A stretch of DNA of 64,000 nt from Amycolatopsis alba DSM 44262 (GTDB lineage Bacteria; Actinomycetota; Actinomycetes; Mycobacteriales; Pseudonocardiaceae), in assembly GCF_000384215.1 (NCBI RefSeq), contig NZ_KB913032.1:2559665-2623664 (forward strand), read 5' to 3'. Shown one piece after another: positions 45,516-53,993 of the stretch; the stretch's first letter is position 1; each line of letters begins with the position of its first letter. The notes beneath the pieces are model-generated. The model was not told the DNA's origin. It saw only the letters and a program-made list of their open reading frames with translations, and ran no database searches. The translations under genes were made by a program, and so were the position numbers.

Positions 45516-47696
45516 ATGCTGCCCGAAAAGCTCGCCGCCTGGTCGCTCCGGCATCGCGCGCTCACCCTCGTCTGCTGGGTCGCCCTCGTGGTCGGCGCCC
45601 TGCTGTCGGGTGCCCTGCTGGACGGTGAAAGCAGGCGGAGCACCGATCCCGGCGAATCCGGCCGCGCGCAGACCGCTTTGAACGCCCAGAACACCTTCGA
45701 CCCCTTCCGCGAGAACGTCCTCGTCGAAGCGAAAAACCCCGGCTCGCCACCGTTCACCGCGAACGAAGAACTCCGGCGGGCGACCGAGGATCTGGTCACC
45801 ACGCTCACCCGGTCCGGTTCCGTCACCGACGTCCGCTCACCGCCGGCAGGCGACAGCGCCGAACGGATCTCGGCCGACGGCGCTTCCGGCCTCGTCGGGT
45901 TCTCGATCGCGGGCGGGGAGAAGGAGATCCGCCCGAACTTCGAGACCGCGTCCGCGCAGGTCGACGCGGTCGCGGCCCGGCACCCGTCCGTCCGGCTGGG
46001 CCTCTCCGGGGATCTCAGCCTGTCGACCGTGGTCGACAAGGGAATCCGGGAAGACGTCAAACGGTCGGAATTCCTTTCCCTGCCGATGACGCTGGTGATC
46101 CTCCTGATCGTCTTCGGGGCGCTGGTCGCGGCGTCGGTCCCGCTGCTGCTGGCCGGGACGAGTGTCGCGGCGACGTTCGGCTTCCTCTCCGTCGTCGACG
46201 ACTTCACCCCGATCAACGGCGCGACGACGGTGATCACCCTGCTCATCGGCATGGCGGTCGGCGTCGACTATTCGCTGTTCTTCCTGCGGCGGCAACGAGA
46301 AGAACGCGCGCGAGGCCACTCGATCGACGACGCGATCCTCATCGCGGCACGGACGTCCGGTCACGTCGTGATCGTGTCGGGCGTGACGGTCGTCCTGTGC
46401 GTGAGCGGGCTGGTGTTCACCGGGCTCGACAACTTCACCGGCCTCGCGATCAGCACGGCGTTCGTGGTCGGCCTGGCCGTGCTCGGCGCGGTCACCGTGC
46501 TGCCCGCGCTGCTCTCGCTGCTGGGTGACAAGGTCGATCGCGGCCGGATTCCCTGGCTGGGCGAGCGGCGCACCACCGCCGAGACTTCACGATTCTGGTC
46601 CGCGACCGCCCGCGCGGTCACCCGGCGCCCGGCGCTGTGGGGCGGGCTCGCGACCGCGCTGCTGATCCTGCTCACCCTGCCCGCGCTCGGTATGCGCCTG
46701 CAGGATCCGACGCCGGCGGAGAGCCTGCCGCGATCGGTCACGACGATCGACTCCGCCCTCCGCACCCAGGACGCCTTCCCCGGCGTGGTCTACCCCGCGA
46801 CGGTAGTGTTGACAGCCAGGAACGGCGGCCCGGTCGACAGTCCGGCGCTGCGGGCGGCGATCACGGATCTCGAACGGCGGATCGGGGAAACCCAGGGCGT
46901 ACTGAACAAACCCCTCGCGGTCGCGAACGTCGACGAAGCGGTCGTCATCCGGGTCCCGCTGTCCGGTGCGGGCCGAGATCCTCAGGCCGACGCCGCGCTG
47001 GCGAAACTGCGCACCGAGGTCCTGCCCGCGACGATCGGCGAGGTGGACGGCGTCGAGTTCGCGGTGGCCGGCCGGACGGCGAGCGCCCGCGACTTCGCCG
47101 ACCGGGTCATCGAACGGAGGCCACTGGTCGTCGGTTTCGTCCTGCTGGCGGCGTTCGTGTTGCTGCTGCTGGCTTTCCGGTCGGTCGCGGTGTCACTCGT
47201 GTCGATCCTGCTCAACCTGCTGTCGATCGGCGCGGCCTACGGTGTGCTCACCTGGATCTTCCAGGACGGCCATTTCGCTTCCCTGCTGGGATTCACCCCG
47301 TACGGCGGGGTGGTCGGCTGGCTGCCGATGTTCATGTTCGTCCTGTTGCTCGGGCTGAGCATGGATTACCACATCTTCATCCTCAGCCGGATCCGTGAAC
47401 GCCGGGCCGACGGAGCCGTCGCCGCGATCGTCCGCGGCACCGGCACCAGCGCGGGAGTGGTCAGCGGCGCGGCGGTGATCATGGTCGGCGTGTTCAGCGT
47501 CTTCATCACGCTGAGCGCGATCGAGTACAAGATGATGGGCGTCGGGATGGCGGTGGCCATCCTGATCGACGCCACGCTGGTCCGCGGCGTACTGCTGCCC
47601 GCCTTCCTGGCGCTGCTGGGCGAGCAGGCCTGGCGGCGGGACCGTAAATCCGTGGCTCCCGAACGTGTCCCGGAACTATCGTCGCCGCATGCCTGA
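45516..47696 (+). CDS. MMPL-family RND transporter
   Basis: A 726-residue RND protein with two MMPL halves. Each half has a periplasmic loop and a cluster of membrane spans; the conserved GMAVGVDYSLFFLRRQREE (first half) and GLSMDYHIFILSRIRERRADG (second half) carry the proton-relay Asp-Tyr motif. MMPL proteins export lipids or small molecules in actinobacteria. No accessory MmpS gene is seen next to it. It overlaps the methyltransferase start by 8 bp. Confidence 0.93.
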   Translation: MLPEKLAAWSLRHRALTLVCWVALVVGALLSGALLDGESRRSTDPGESGRAQTALNAQNTFDPFRENVLVEAKNPGSPPFTANEELRRATEDLVTTLTRSGSVTDVRSPPAGDSAERISADGASGLVGFSIAGGEKEIRPNFETASAQVDAVAARHPSVRLGLSGDLSLSTVVDKGIREDVKRSEFLSLPMTLVILLIVFGALVAASVPLLLAGTSVAATFGFLSVVDDFTPINGATTVITLLIGMAVGVDYSLFFLRRQREERARGHSIDDAILIAARTSGHVVIVSGVTVVLCVSGLVFTGLDNFTGLAISTAFVVGLAVLGAVTVLPALLSLLGDKVDRGRIPWLGERRTTAETSRFWSATARAVTRRPALWGGLATALLILLTLPALGMRLQDPTPAESLPRSVTTIDSALRTQDAFPGVVYPATVVLTARNGGPVDSPALRAAITDLERRIGETQGVLNKPLAVANVDEAVVIRVPLSGAGRDPQADAALAKLRTEVLPATIGEVDGVEFAVAGRTASARDFADRVIERRPLVVGFVLLAAFVLLLLAFRSVAVSLVSILLNLLSIGAAYGVLTWIFQDGHFASLLGFTPYGGVVGWLPMFMFVLLLGLSMDYHIFILSRIRERRADGAVAAIVRGTGTSAGVVSGAAVIMVGVFSVFITLSAIEYKMMGVGMAVAILIDATLVRGVLLPAFLALLGEQAWRRDRKSVAPERVPELSSPHA

Positions 47697-48411
47697 CGCG
47701 CTCTTCGCCCACGCCCGGCTCGCTCCGATCTACGACGCCTTCGACGGCGCTCGCGACGATCTGGACCACTACCTCGCCCTCATCGGCGAGCTCGGGGCGA
47801 AGAAAGTGCTCGACGTCGGCTGCGGCACCGGCTGCCTGGCCGTTCTCCTTGCCGAGCGCGGGATCGAGGTCGTGGGGGTCGATCCGGCCGAAGCGTCACT
47901 GGAGGTCGCGAAAGCCAAGGACCCGGAAGGGAAGATCACCTGGATCCACGGTGACGCGAAAGCGGCGGGCGCGGCAGGCGCCGATCTCGCCGTGATGACC
48001 GGCAACGTGGCCCAGGTCTTCCTGACCGACGAGGAATGGCGCCGGACTCTCGAAGGCGTCCACACGGCGCTCAAGCCGGGTGGCCACCTGGTGTTCGAGA
48101 TCCGGCGCCCCGGTCGCCGCGTGTGGGAGGACTGGGCGGCCGACACCGCGCACGACGTCATCGACGTCCAGGGGGTCGGCGAAGTCGAGCAGTGGCGCGA
48201 GGTCACCGAGGTGAACCTCCCGTTCGTCTCGTTCCGGTACAGCTACCGGTTCCCCGACGGCGAGGTCGTCACCTCGGACTCCACCCTCTGGTTCCGCGAA
48301 CGCGAAGAGCTGGAAGCTTCGCTGACGGAGCACGGTTTTCGCGTCCTGGACGTCCGGGAAGCCCCCGACCGCCCAGGACGCGAGTACGTGTTCATCGCCC
48401 AGCGAAGCTAG
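47689..48411 (+). CDS. Class I SAM-dependent methyltransferase
   Basis: A 240-residue methyltransferase with motif I VLDVGCGTGCLAVLLAERG and the following acidic VVGVDPAEASL. Family resembles Methyltransf_25/UbiE-like small-molecule enzymes; TALKPGGHLVFEIRRP is motif III. The ATG at 47689 overlaps the MMPL gene, so they are probably co-transcribed, but no shared pathway is evident. Confidence 0.88.
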   Translation: MPDALFAHARLAPIYDAFDGARDDLDHYLALIGELGAKKVLDVGCGTGCLAVLLAERGIEVVGVDPAEASLEVAKAKDPEGKITWIHGDAKAAGAAGADLAVMTGNVAQVFLTDEEWRRTLEGVHTALKPGGHLVFEIRRPGRRVWEDWAADTAHDVIDVQGVGEVEQWREVTEVNLPFVSFRYSYRFPDGEVVTSDSTLWFREREELEASLTEHGFRVLDVREAPDRPGREYVFIAQRS

Positions 48412-49781
48412 AGGACTTCACCGTCCGGAACGGTTTTCGGCCCGGTGATCTTCACATCGCCGCGGGCGACGACGTTCTTCCCGAAGGTGACGTCGCCGTC
48501 CACTTCGAGACTCGTGCACTCCTTGAGCGAGGGCGCGGAAGGAATACGCGCGTCGAAGTCCGGCAGGAGCTTGTAGAACTCCTTGCTCAGCGACACGACC
48601 GGCGGGGTGGTGGTGAACTCCGGGATCATCTCCCCGCCGTCGTCGAGCACGTACGCGTCGGACCGGACGACGAGCAGGTCGTCGGTGGTCTTGACCGGCG
48701 CGAACCGGGTCCGCGGGATCTCGATGGCCCGCGCGCCCTCGACCGAGCCGATCGCCGCGCCCATCGCCGTTTCGAGCTGGATCACCGGTGTGCTGGCCGC
48801 ATCGGCCGGATCGACGGTCTTCCGGTTCACGATCAACGGCAACAGCGGCGCGGCCGGGTCGACGTCCTGCAGGGCTTTCAGTCGTTCGAGATCGAACCAG
48901 ATGTTGTTGGTGTTGAAGAAACGCCACTTGGCGACGTCGCCGAACGAGTCGTCGCCGTCGGGAACCTGCGCCGATTCACGCAGGACGATCCGGCCCGCGA
49001 GCCGCGCGAGATGCCCGCCCTTGCGGTCGGCCGCGGTGCCGAGCACGGTCTCCATCGCGAACGGGATGTTCTCGTTCGCGAGCCATGCGGCGATCCGCGC
49101 GTCCGGGAGCGCGCCGAGGTTGTCGGCGTTGGACACGAAGCACCAGCGGATGCCTTCGGCCAGCAACGTTTCGAGCATTCCGCTCACCGCGAGCGCGACG
49201 TAGACGTCCCCGTGCCCCGGCGGGCACCATTCGAGTTCCGGGTTCGCGGGCCATGCGGCCGGGCGCCCGTCGGCGGTGATCTTCGGCTCGCGCCCCTGCA
49301 GGAAGTCGGCGGGGATGACGTCGTCGGCGAGATCGGGATACTTCTTCAGCGACTCCAGCGAAGGTTCGCGGGTGCCGGCCGAATTCATCAGGATCAGCGG
49401 AAGGCGCGCGTTGTACTTCGCGCGGGCCGAAAGCACCTGCATCGCGATGACGTCGAGGAACGTCTTCCCCGGTTTGATTTCCAGCAGCGATTTCGGTCCG
49501 GTGAGCCCCATGCTCGTGCCGAGCCCGCCGTTGAGCTTGAGCACCGCCGTGCGGTCCAGGACCCGGCGCGCTTCCCCGTCGTCCGGCTCGGGCAGATCCA
49601 CGAGCCTGCTGATGTCATCGAGAGGTTCGAGTTCGTTTCCCGGCAATTCACCGGCGCCGGGTTCGGACAGCTGCTCGAGGCGCCTTCTCAGGGCCGCCAG
49701 CTCCATGGCGTGAGCCCCCGCGGAACGCATTTTCGACAGCGTTTCGGCGAAACGATCGGACAGGTGCGCGTCAGAGCTCAT
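48408..49781 (-). CDS. UTP-glucose-1-phosphate uridylyltransferase, eukaryotic (UDPGP) type
   Basis: A 457-residue enzyme of the UDPGP family. The nucleotide loop is AVLKLNGGLGTSMGLTGPKSLLE, uridine-binding residues follow in CPPGHGDVYVAL and FVSNADNLGA, and TNNIWFDLERL matches the sugar-binding region. The C-terminal left-handed beta-helix is present (SLEVDGDVTFGKNVVARGDV). This is the fold of eukaryotic UGPase, not of bacterial GalU. It should make UDP-glucose from UTP and glucose-1-phosphate. It lies next to the folate cyclo-ligase, whose other side carries a galU-like fragment. Confidence 0.92.
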   Translation of the reverse strand: MSSDAHLSDRFAETLSKMRSAGAHAMELAALRRRLEQLSEPGAGELPGNELEPLDDISRLVDLPEPDDGEARRVLDRTAVLKLNGGLGTSMGLTGPKSLLEIKPGKTFLDVIAMQVLSARAKYNARLPLILMNSAGTREPSLESLKKYPDLADDVIPADFLQGREPKITADGRPAAWPANPELEWCPPGHGDVYVALAVSGMLETLLAEGIRWCFVSNADNLGALPDARIAAWLANENIPFAMETVLGTAADRKGGHLARLAGRIVLRESAQVPDGDDSFGDVAKWRFFNTNNIWFDLERLKALQDVDPAAPLLPLIVNRKTVDPADAASTPVIQLETAMGAAIGSVEGARAIEIPRTRFAPVKTTDDLLVVRSDAYVLDDGGEMIPEFTTTPPVVSLSKEFYKLLPDFDARIPSAPSLKECTSLEVDGDVTFGKNVVARGDVKITGPKTVPDGEVL

Positions 49782-49818
49782 TGTGCCCTTTCTGAACCAC
49801 TGCGTCGGGGCGTCAGTG

Positions 49819-49928
49819 TATTACCGGTCGTAGGACGGCACCCTGGTCCGGGTCGGCACTCCTGTTATCCGGGTATTACCGGTCGCGGGGCAGCCCCCTG
49901 GTCCGGGGTCAGCACTCCGGTCATCCGG
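49819..49928. repeat. 55-bp imperfect tandem repeat at the 3' end of the cyclo-ligase gene
   Basis: Two adjacent copies beginning GTATTACCGGTCG (49819 and 49874) and ending ATCCGG, about 85% identical by eye. The second copy encodes the last residues of the 5-formyl-THF cyclo-ligase (LTPDQGAAPRPVIPG) and its stop; the first lies just downstream of the gene and reads as an unrelated frame. Confidence 0.75.
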
Positions 49929-50464
49929 ACGTCGTGCGGTTCCGCGGGCAGGGCGCGCACGAGTTCGGCGTCCCGGACGACGGCGATCAGCGCGGCGCCA
50001 GGCGCGGCGAAGGAGAGCGACCGGTCATAGTACCCGGCTCCCCTGCCGAGCCGGACGCCTTCGTCGTCGACGGCGAGCGCGGGGATCAGCACCAGATCGG
50101 CCGTCCCCAGCGTGTCGGGACCGAGACGGCGGCCCGTCGGTTCGAGCAGCCCCCGCAGCCGGCCCGGCCCGAGGCTCGACGGGCCTTCGTAGGCGGCCCA
50201 GCCGAGCGGCCCCGGCTCGTCCGGGACGATCGGCAACAGCACACGTTTGCCCTGGTCCAGAAGTTGATCAAGGAGCGACGTCGAACCCGGTTCGGTCCCG
50301 AACGGGACGTAGGCGCACACGACCTCGCCCGGCAGCCGGGCGGCCGCGGCGGCCAGCGCGAGGGCCTCCCTGGCCCGCTCATCCGTCACCTGTGAACGCC
50401 GTTCGGCGGTTATCCGAGAGCGCCACTCCGCTTTGCTCAGGTGTTCATTGCCGGGCTTGACCAC
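49865..50464 (-). CDS. 5-formyltetrahydrofolate cyclo-ligase
   Basis: A 199-residue MTHFS that converts 5-formyl-THF to methenyl-THF with ATP. The phosphate loop is GVRLGRGAGYYDRSL; LSKAEWRSRI near the start and ADLVLIPALAVDD are typical. The GTG at 50464 has no clear ribosome-binding site. It matches Rv0992c by position and is divergent from moeA. Confidence 0.9.
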   Translation of the reverse strand: MVKPGNEHLSKAEWRSRITAERRSQVTDERAREALALAAAAARLPGEVVCAYVPFGTEPGSTSLLDQLLDQGKRVLLPIVPDEPGPLGWAAYEGPSSLGPGRLRGLLEPTGRRLGPDTLGTADLVLIPALAVDDEGVRLGRGAGYYDRSLSFAAPGAALIAVVRDAELVRALPAEPHDVRMTGVLTPDQGAAPRPVIPG

Positions 50465-50488
50465 ATGGTCAGGTTAGGCTTCGCGCCT

Positions 50489-50662
50489 ATGACAGGCGCA
50501 GCGACCATCCAGGCGGCACGGACCACGAGGAGCTTGCCCGATCGGGCGATTTCCACGGCTTCGGACCGCATCACTCCTGGTAACGGTGGTGAACTTCAGT
50601 TCACCGACGGGCCTTCATCGCGTGCCTGGTCGAACGAACGGATCGAGATCCCCCAGTCATGA
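50489..50662 (+). pseudogene. Probable galU remnant (bacterial UDP-glucose pyrophosphorylase)
   Basis: A 57-codon frame whose second half reads SDRITPGNGGELQFTDG, matching the GalU motif (PGxGGEIQLTDA) that in full-length enzymes lies near residue 230. The bulk of the protein, including the GLGTRFLP nucleotide loop and the PE/EKP residues, is absent. GGTAACGGTGGTGAACTT codons look unlike nearby genes. It sits between the cyclo-ligase and moeA, the place of galU in mycobacteria (Rv0993). The frame overlaps the moeA start by 4 bp. An internally deleted galU is the simplest reading, but the match is short. Confidence 0.5.
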
Positions 50663-51930
50663 CGGAGCCCATCGCAGAAGCGGCCGAGACCGAAGACGCG
50701 GGACAGTTCCGTTCCGTCGAGGATCAGATCGCGCTGACCCTGGACGCCGCGGTACGCCCGCGCCCGGTCCGGGTCGCCATCTCCGAGGCCCAAGGCCTCT
50801 TGTGCGCCGAAGAGGTCGTCGCCGAACACGCGCTGCCCGGTTTCGACCAGGCCGCCGTCGACGGCTACGCCGTACGAAGTGTCGATGTCCGCAACGCGGG
50901 CCAAGAGCCGGTGCAGCTGCCGGTGGTCGGCGAGATCGCCGCCGGTTCACGCCAGCCGCGGCGGCTGCAGCCGGGCCAGGCCGTGCGGGTCGACACCGGC
51001 GCGCCACTGCCCACACTCGCCGACGCCGTCGTCCCGACCGCCTACACCGACGGCCACCAGGCCAAGGTCACCGTGCACAAGTCGGTGCCGTCGGCGGGCT
51101 ACGTGCGCCGGACCGGCGAGGACGTGCAGATCGGCGACGTCGCCGTGCGCAAGGGCGACACCATCGGCTCGGCACAGGTCGGCCTGCTCGCCGCGGTCGG
51201 CCGCGCGAAGGTGCTGGTCTACCCGCGGCCACGGGTTTCGATCGTGTCCGTCGGCGACGAACTGGTCGACATCGACCGCACCCCGTCGGTCGGGCAGGTC
51301 TACGACGTCAACTCCTACGCGCTGTCCGCGGCCGCGCGGGACGCGGGCGCCGAGGTGAGCCGCGTCGGCATCGTCCCCGGCGATCCGAAACGGCTGCGGG
51401 AGATCGTCGAGGGCCGCCTGCTGATGTCGGAGATCGTCGTCGTCGCGGGCGGCGCCGGCGGAAGCTCGGGCGACGAGGTGCACGCGGCACTGTCCGACCT
51501 CGGCACCATCGACTTGACCCGCGTCGCCATGCACCCCGGTTCGGTGCAGGGCTTCGGCAGGCTCGGCCCCGATTCGGTGCCGACGTTCCTGATCCCCGGC
51601 AACCCGATGAGCGCGCTGGTCGTGTTCGAGGTCCTGGTCCGCCCGCTGATCCGCGCCGCGCGCGGCACCCGCAACCCGCACCGCCGGATCGTCGGCGCGC
51701 GACTGCTCTCCCCGATCACCTCCACCAAGGGCCGCAAAGGCTTCCTGCGCGGGCAACTGCTGCGCGACGAGGGCAACGGCGAGTACCTGGTGCAACCGCT
51801 CGGCACCTCCGGCGCGCATCTGCTCGCGTCGCTGGCCGAGGCGAACTGCCTGATCAACATCGACGAAGACCTCACCGAGGTCGCCGCGGGCGAGCAGGTC
51901 AAGGTGACCTTCCTGGCCCAGCGGGCGTAA
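50659..51930 (+). CDS. moeA: Molybdopterin molybdotransferase
   Basis: A 423-residue MoeA/Glp protein that inserts molybdate into adenylylated molybdopterin. Domain order is normal: GFDQAAVDGYAVRS in domain I, VSIVSVGDELVDIDRTPSVGQVYDVNS-type core and AGGAGGSSGDEVHAAL in domain III, LIPGNPMSALVVFEVLV before domain IV. It overlaps the following GNAT gene by one base. It may serve the MOSC-type and other Mo enzymes of the cell. Confidence 0.92.
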   Translation: MTEPIAEAAETEDAGQFRSVEDQIALTLDAAVRPRPVRVAISEAQGLLCAEEVVAEHALPGFDQAAVDGYAVRSVDVRNAGQEPVQLPVVGEIAAGSRQPRRLQPGQAVRVDTGAPLPTLADAVVPTAYTDGHQAKVTVHKSVPSAGYVRRTGEDVQIGDVAVRKGDTIGSAQVGLLAAVGRAKVLVYPRPRVSIVSVGDELVDIDRTPSVGQVYDVNSYALSAAARDAGAEVSRVGIVPGDPKRLREIVEGRLLMSEIVVVAGGAGGSSGDEVHAALSDLGTIDLTRVAMHPGSVQGFGRLGPDSVPTFLIPGNPMSALVVFEVLVRPLIRAARGTRNPHRRIVGARLLSPITSTKGRKGFLRGQLLRDEGNGEYLVQPLGTSGAHLLASLAEANCLINIDEDLTEVAAGEQVKVTFLAQRA

Positions 51931-52601
51931 TGGGCGCACCGATTTCCGGCGTCGCGTATCCGATCGAGACCCGGCATCCGGGCTGGCCCGCGAAGCTGGG
52001 GCCGCTCCGGGTGCCTGCCGGGGTACTCGCCGTCCGGCCGGTCCGGCTGCGGGACGCCGGCGAGTGGAGCCGCGTCCGGCTGCGGGATCGCGAGCACCTG
52101 GAGATGTGGGAACCGACCGGCATCGGGCCGTGGCCGGACCGCAACGCGTTCTGGTCCTGGCCGTCGCAGTGGCTGGCCCTGCGCGGCCTCGCCCGGCGCG
52201 GGCAGTGCCTCCCGTTCACCATCACGGTGGATGGACGCTTCGCCGGGCAGATCACTGTGGGTAACGTCATCCGGGCGTCGCTCCGGTCCGCCTGGATCGG
52301 CTACTGGGTGTCGTCGGACATCGTCCGCGGCGGCGTCGCGACCGGCGCTGTCGCGCTGGTCACCGATCATGTCTTCGATTTCGGCGGGCTGCACCGGCTC
52401 GAGGCGACCGTCCGCCCCGAAAACACCCCCAGCCTGCGGGTTCTCGGCAAAGCGGGCTACCGGCAAGAGGGTCTTTTCGAACGCTATCTCGATGTCGCGG
52501 GCGGCTGGCGGGACCATTTCTGCTACGCGATCACCAAGGAAGAGACCGGTGACGGACTGGTCTCCAGGCTCGTCGCGAAGGGCCTCGCGGAGCGCGTTTG
52601 A
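51930..52601 (+). CDS. RimJ-like GNAT acetyltransferase
   Basis: A 223-residue GNAT of the RimJ/RimL type that acetylates protein N-termini: VRPVRLRDAGEWSRVRLRDREHL, SDIVRGGVATGAVALVTDHVF (acetyl-CoA site) and HRLEATVRPENTPSLRVLGKAGYRQEG. The ATG overlaps the moeA stop (TAATG). Position and neighbours match Rv0995. Confidence 0.92.
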   Translation: MGAPISGVAYPIETRHPGWPAKLGPLRVPAGVLAVRPVRLRDAGEWSRVRLRDREHLEMWEPTGIGPWPDRNAFWSWPSQWLALRGLARRGQCLPFTITVDGRFAGQITVGNVIRASLRSAWIGYWVSSDIVRGGVATGAVALVTDHVFDFGGLHRLEATVRPENTPSLRVLGKAGYRQEGLFERYLDVAGGWRDHFCYAITKEETGDGLVSRLVAKGLAERV

Positions 52602-52762
52602 CCCCATCACCGGGCCGTTCCGGTGACCGCGTTACCACAAGCTGTGAGATTCACCTAATTTGGTGAGGCATTTTCCGTGATCGGAACCGGCGAGTCTGCG
52701 CGGCGTGTGTGACTGTTGTGGCTAGCGTGACTACAGCAGTGGATCGGGGGAGGTGACGGGAG

Positions 52763-53569
52763 ATGCCCAGTTCGGTGATCATCGTCGCGCTCGCAGCGGC
52801 ATGGCTCGTCGTTCTCGTGCCCATGGTCGCCCGCAAGCGCCAGCAGGTCGCACGGACGACGGACTCGGCCATGGCGGCGCGGGTCGTGCGGAGCGGGAGC
52901 ACACGCCAAGAGGGACCGGAGGAGTTCGCCATGGCGGAGAACACGGAACCGTCGGTAGAAGACGATCTGGCCGAGCTCGAGGCGGAACTCGACGCCGACC
53001 TCGAAGACGAGGAACCGGAAGCCGAACCGCTTCCCCAGCCCTCGCGCGGGTCCCACACCGAAAGAGAACGCCAAGGCGCCGGTTACCGGCCTGGCCGAGG
53101 CGGTTTCGACCCCGAGGCCGCGGACATCGCCGCGCGCGCCAAATACGCGTTCCGGCAGCGGATCGTCATCGCACTCCTGGTCCTGGTGGTCACCACCGCC
53201 GCCGTCGCCGGCTTCCTGACCCCCACGGTCTGGTGGGCCAACGGTGTCGTCGACGCCGTCCTCATCGGCTACCTCATCTACCTGCGCCGCCAGGTCCGCA
53301 TCGAGAACGAGATCCGGCAGCGCCGCCAGGCCCGCTTCAACAACACCCGCGCCCCGCGCCGCACGATCGCCGACGACGAAAGCCCCGAAGCCCACGAGGA
53401 CATCGAGGTCGTCGCCGCCGAGCGCCCGGAAGTCGTGGAGCGCAAACCTTCCCCGATGTCCCGCATCCGGCGCCAAGCCGTCGTCGTCGACCTCGACGAC
53501 GAGGATCCGGCCTTCCACGAGCTCGACGAGCCAGGGACCAGGCCTTTCCGCCGGGCCGCCGGAGAGTGA
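52763..53569 (+). CDS. sepX: SepX/GlpR-type membrane protein of the divisome
   Basis: A 268-residue protein: N-terminal membrane helix (SSVIIVALAAAWLVVLVPMVA), acidic cytoplasmic linker, paired central membrane helices (QRIVIALLVLVVTTAAVAGFL; VVDAVLIGYLIYLRRQ) and a charged C-terminal tail. This is the plan of the actinobacterial protein annotated GlpR/SepX, which in Streptomyces interacts with FtsZ partners and stabilises division septa. It follows moeA-rimJ as in mycobacteria (Rv0996). Function here is by homology. Confidence 0.8.
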   Translation: MPSSVIIVALAAAWLVVLVPMVARKRQQVARTTDSAMAARVVRSGSTRQEGPEEFAMAENTEPSVEDDLAELEAELDADLEDEEPEAEPLPQPSRGSHTERERQGAGYRPGRGGFDPEAADIAARAKYAFRQRIVIALLVLVVTTAAVAGFLTPTVWWANGVVDAVLIGYLIYLRRQVRIENEIRQRRQARFNNTRAPRRTIADDESPEAHEDIEVVAAERPEVVERKPSPMSRIRRQAVVVDLDDEDPAFHELDEPGTRPFRRAAGE

Positions 53570-53640
53570 CCCCCCGCGTTCGGGGCTCTGTGAGCCACTG
53601 ATAAGCTCATGGAGCCCTGAATGAGGGGCAAGTTTCACTA

Positions 53641-53713
53641 GGGGCTGTAGCGCAGTTGGTAGCGCGTCTCGTTCGCATCGAGAAGGTCAGGGGTTCGATT
53701 CCCCTCAGCTCCA
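53641..53713 (+). tRNA. tRNA-Ala (CGC)
   Basis: A full 73-nt cloverleaf without encoded CCA. Acceptor GGGGCTG/CAGCTCC, D arm GCGC-AGTTGGTA-GCGC, anticodon stem TCTCG/CGAGA with loop TTCGCAT (anticodon CGC, Ala), T arm AGGGG-TTCGATT-CCCCT, discriminator A. The foreign defence island starts just after it, so it is a likely integration site. Confidence 0.96.
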
Positions 53714-53720
53714 CAGTTCA

Positions 53721-53758
53721 AAAATCTCCGACCCGGTGCTGCGGGTCGGAGATTTTTT
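53721..53758 (+). terminator. Intrinsic terminator after tRNA-Ala
   Basis: AAAATCTCCGACCCG and its complement around a 6-nt loop, followed by a run of T. The most canonical Rho-independent terminator in the window. Confidence 0.9.
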
Positions 53759-53993
53759 AGGTTTCGAGGTCGTCCAGTCTACGACTGCATGATGGTCGGC
53801 GAACTGCTCATCGCCACCTAGGCCTGTTGGCCGATCGCCGCAGTCCGGAGATGACAACCCGGCCTTCCGCACGCGCGACAAACAACAATGCCCAAGCAGA
53901 ATGGCTGCGGCACGCGAAGAAGATACCCACCAGGCAATCAGCTGCCAGCTGGAGTGAAGTCTTGCGGTGGGTATCCTGGCGTTCGAATCGTGC
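53759..53993. other. Left-end spacer of the island
   Basis: About 235 bp without a recognisable gene. A 10-bp inverted repeat GATACCCACC (53922-53931) and GGTGGGTATC (53966-53975) lies just beyond the methyltransferase stop and could terminate that gene. A short open frame on the minus strand across the region shows no similarity that I recognise. Confidence 0.4.
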
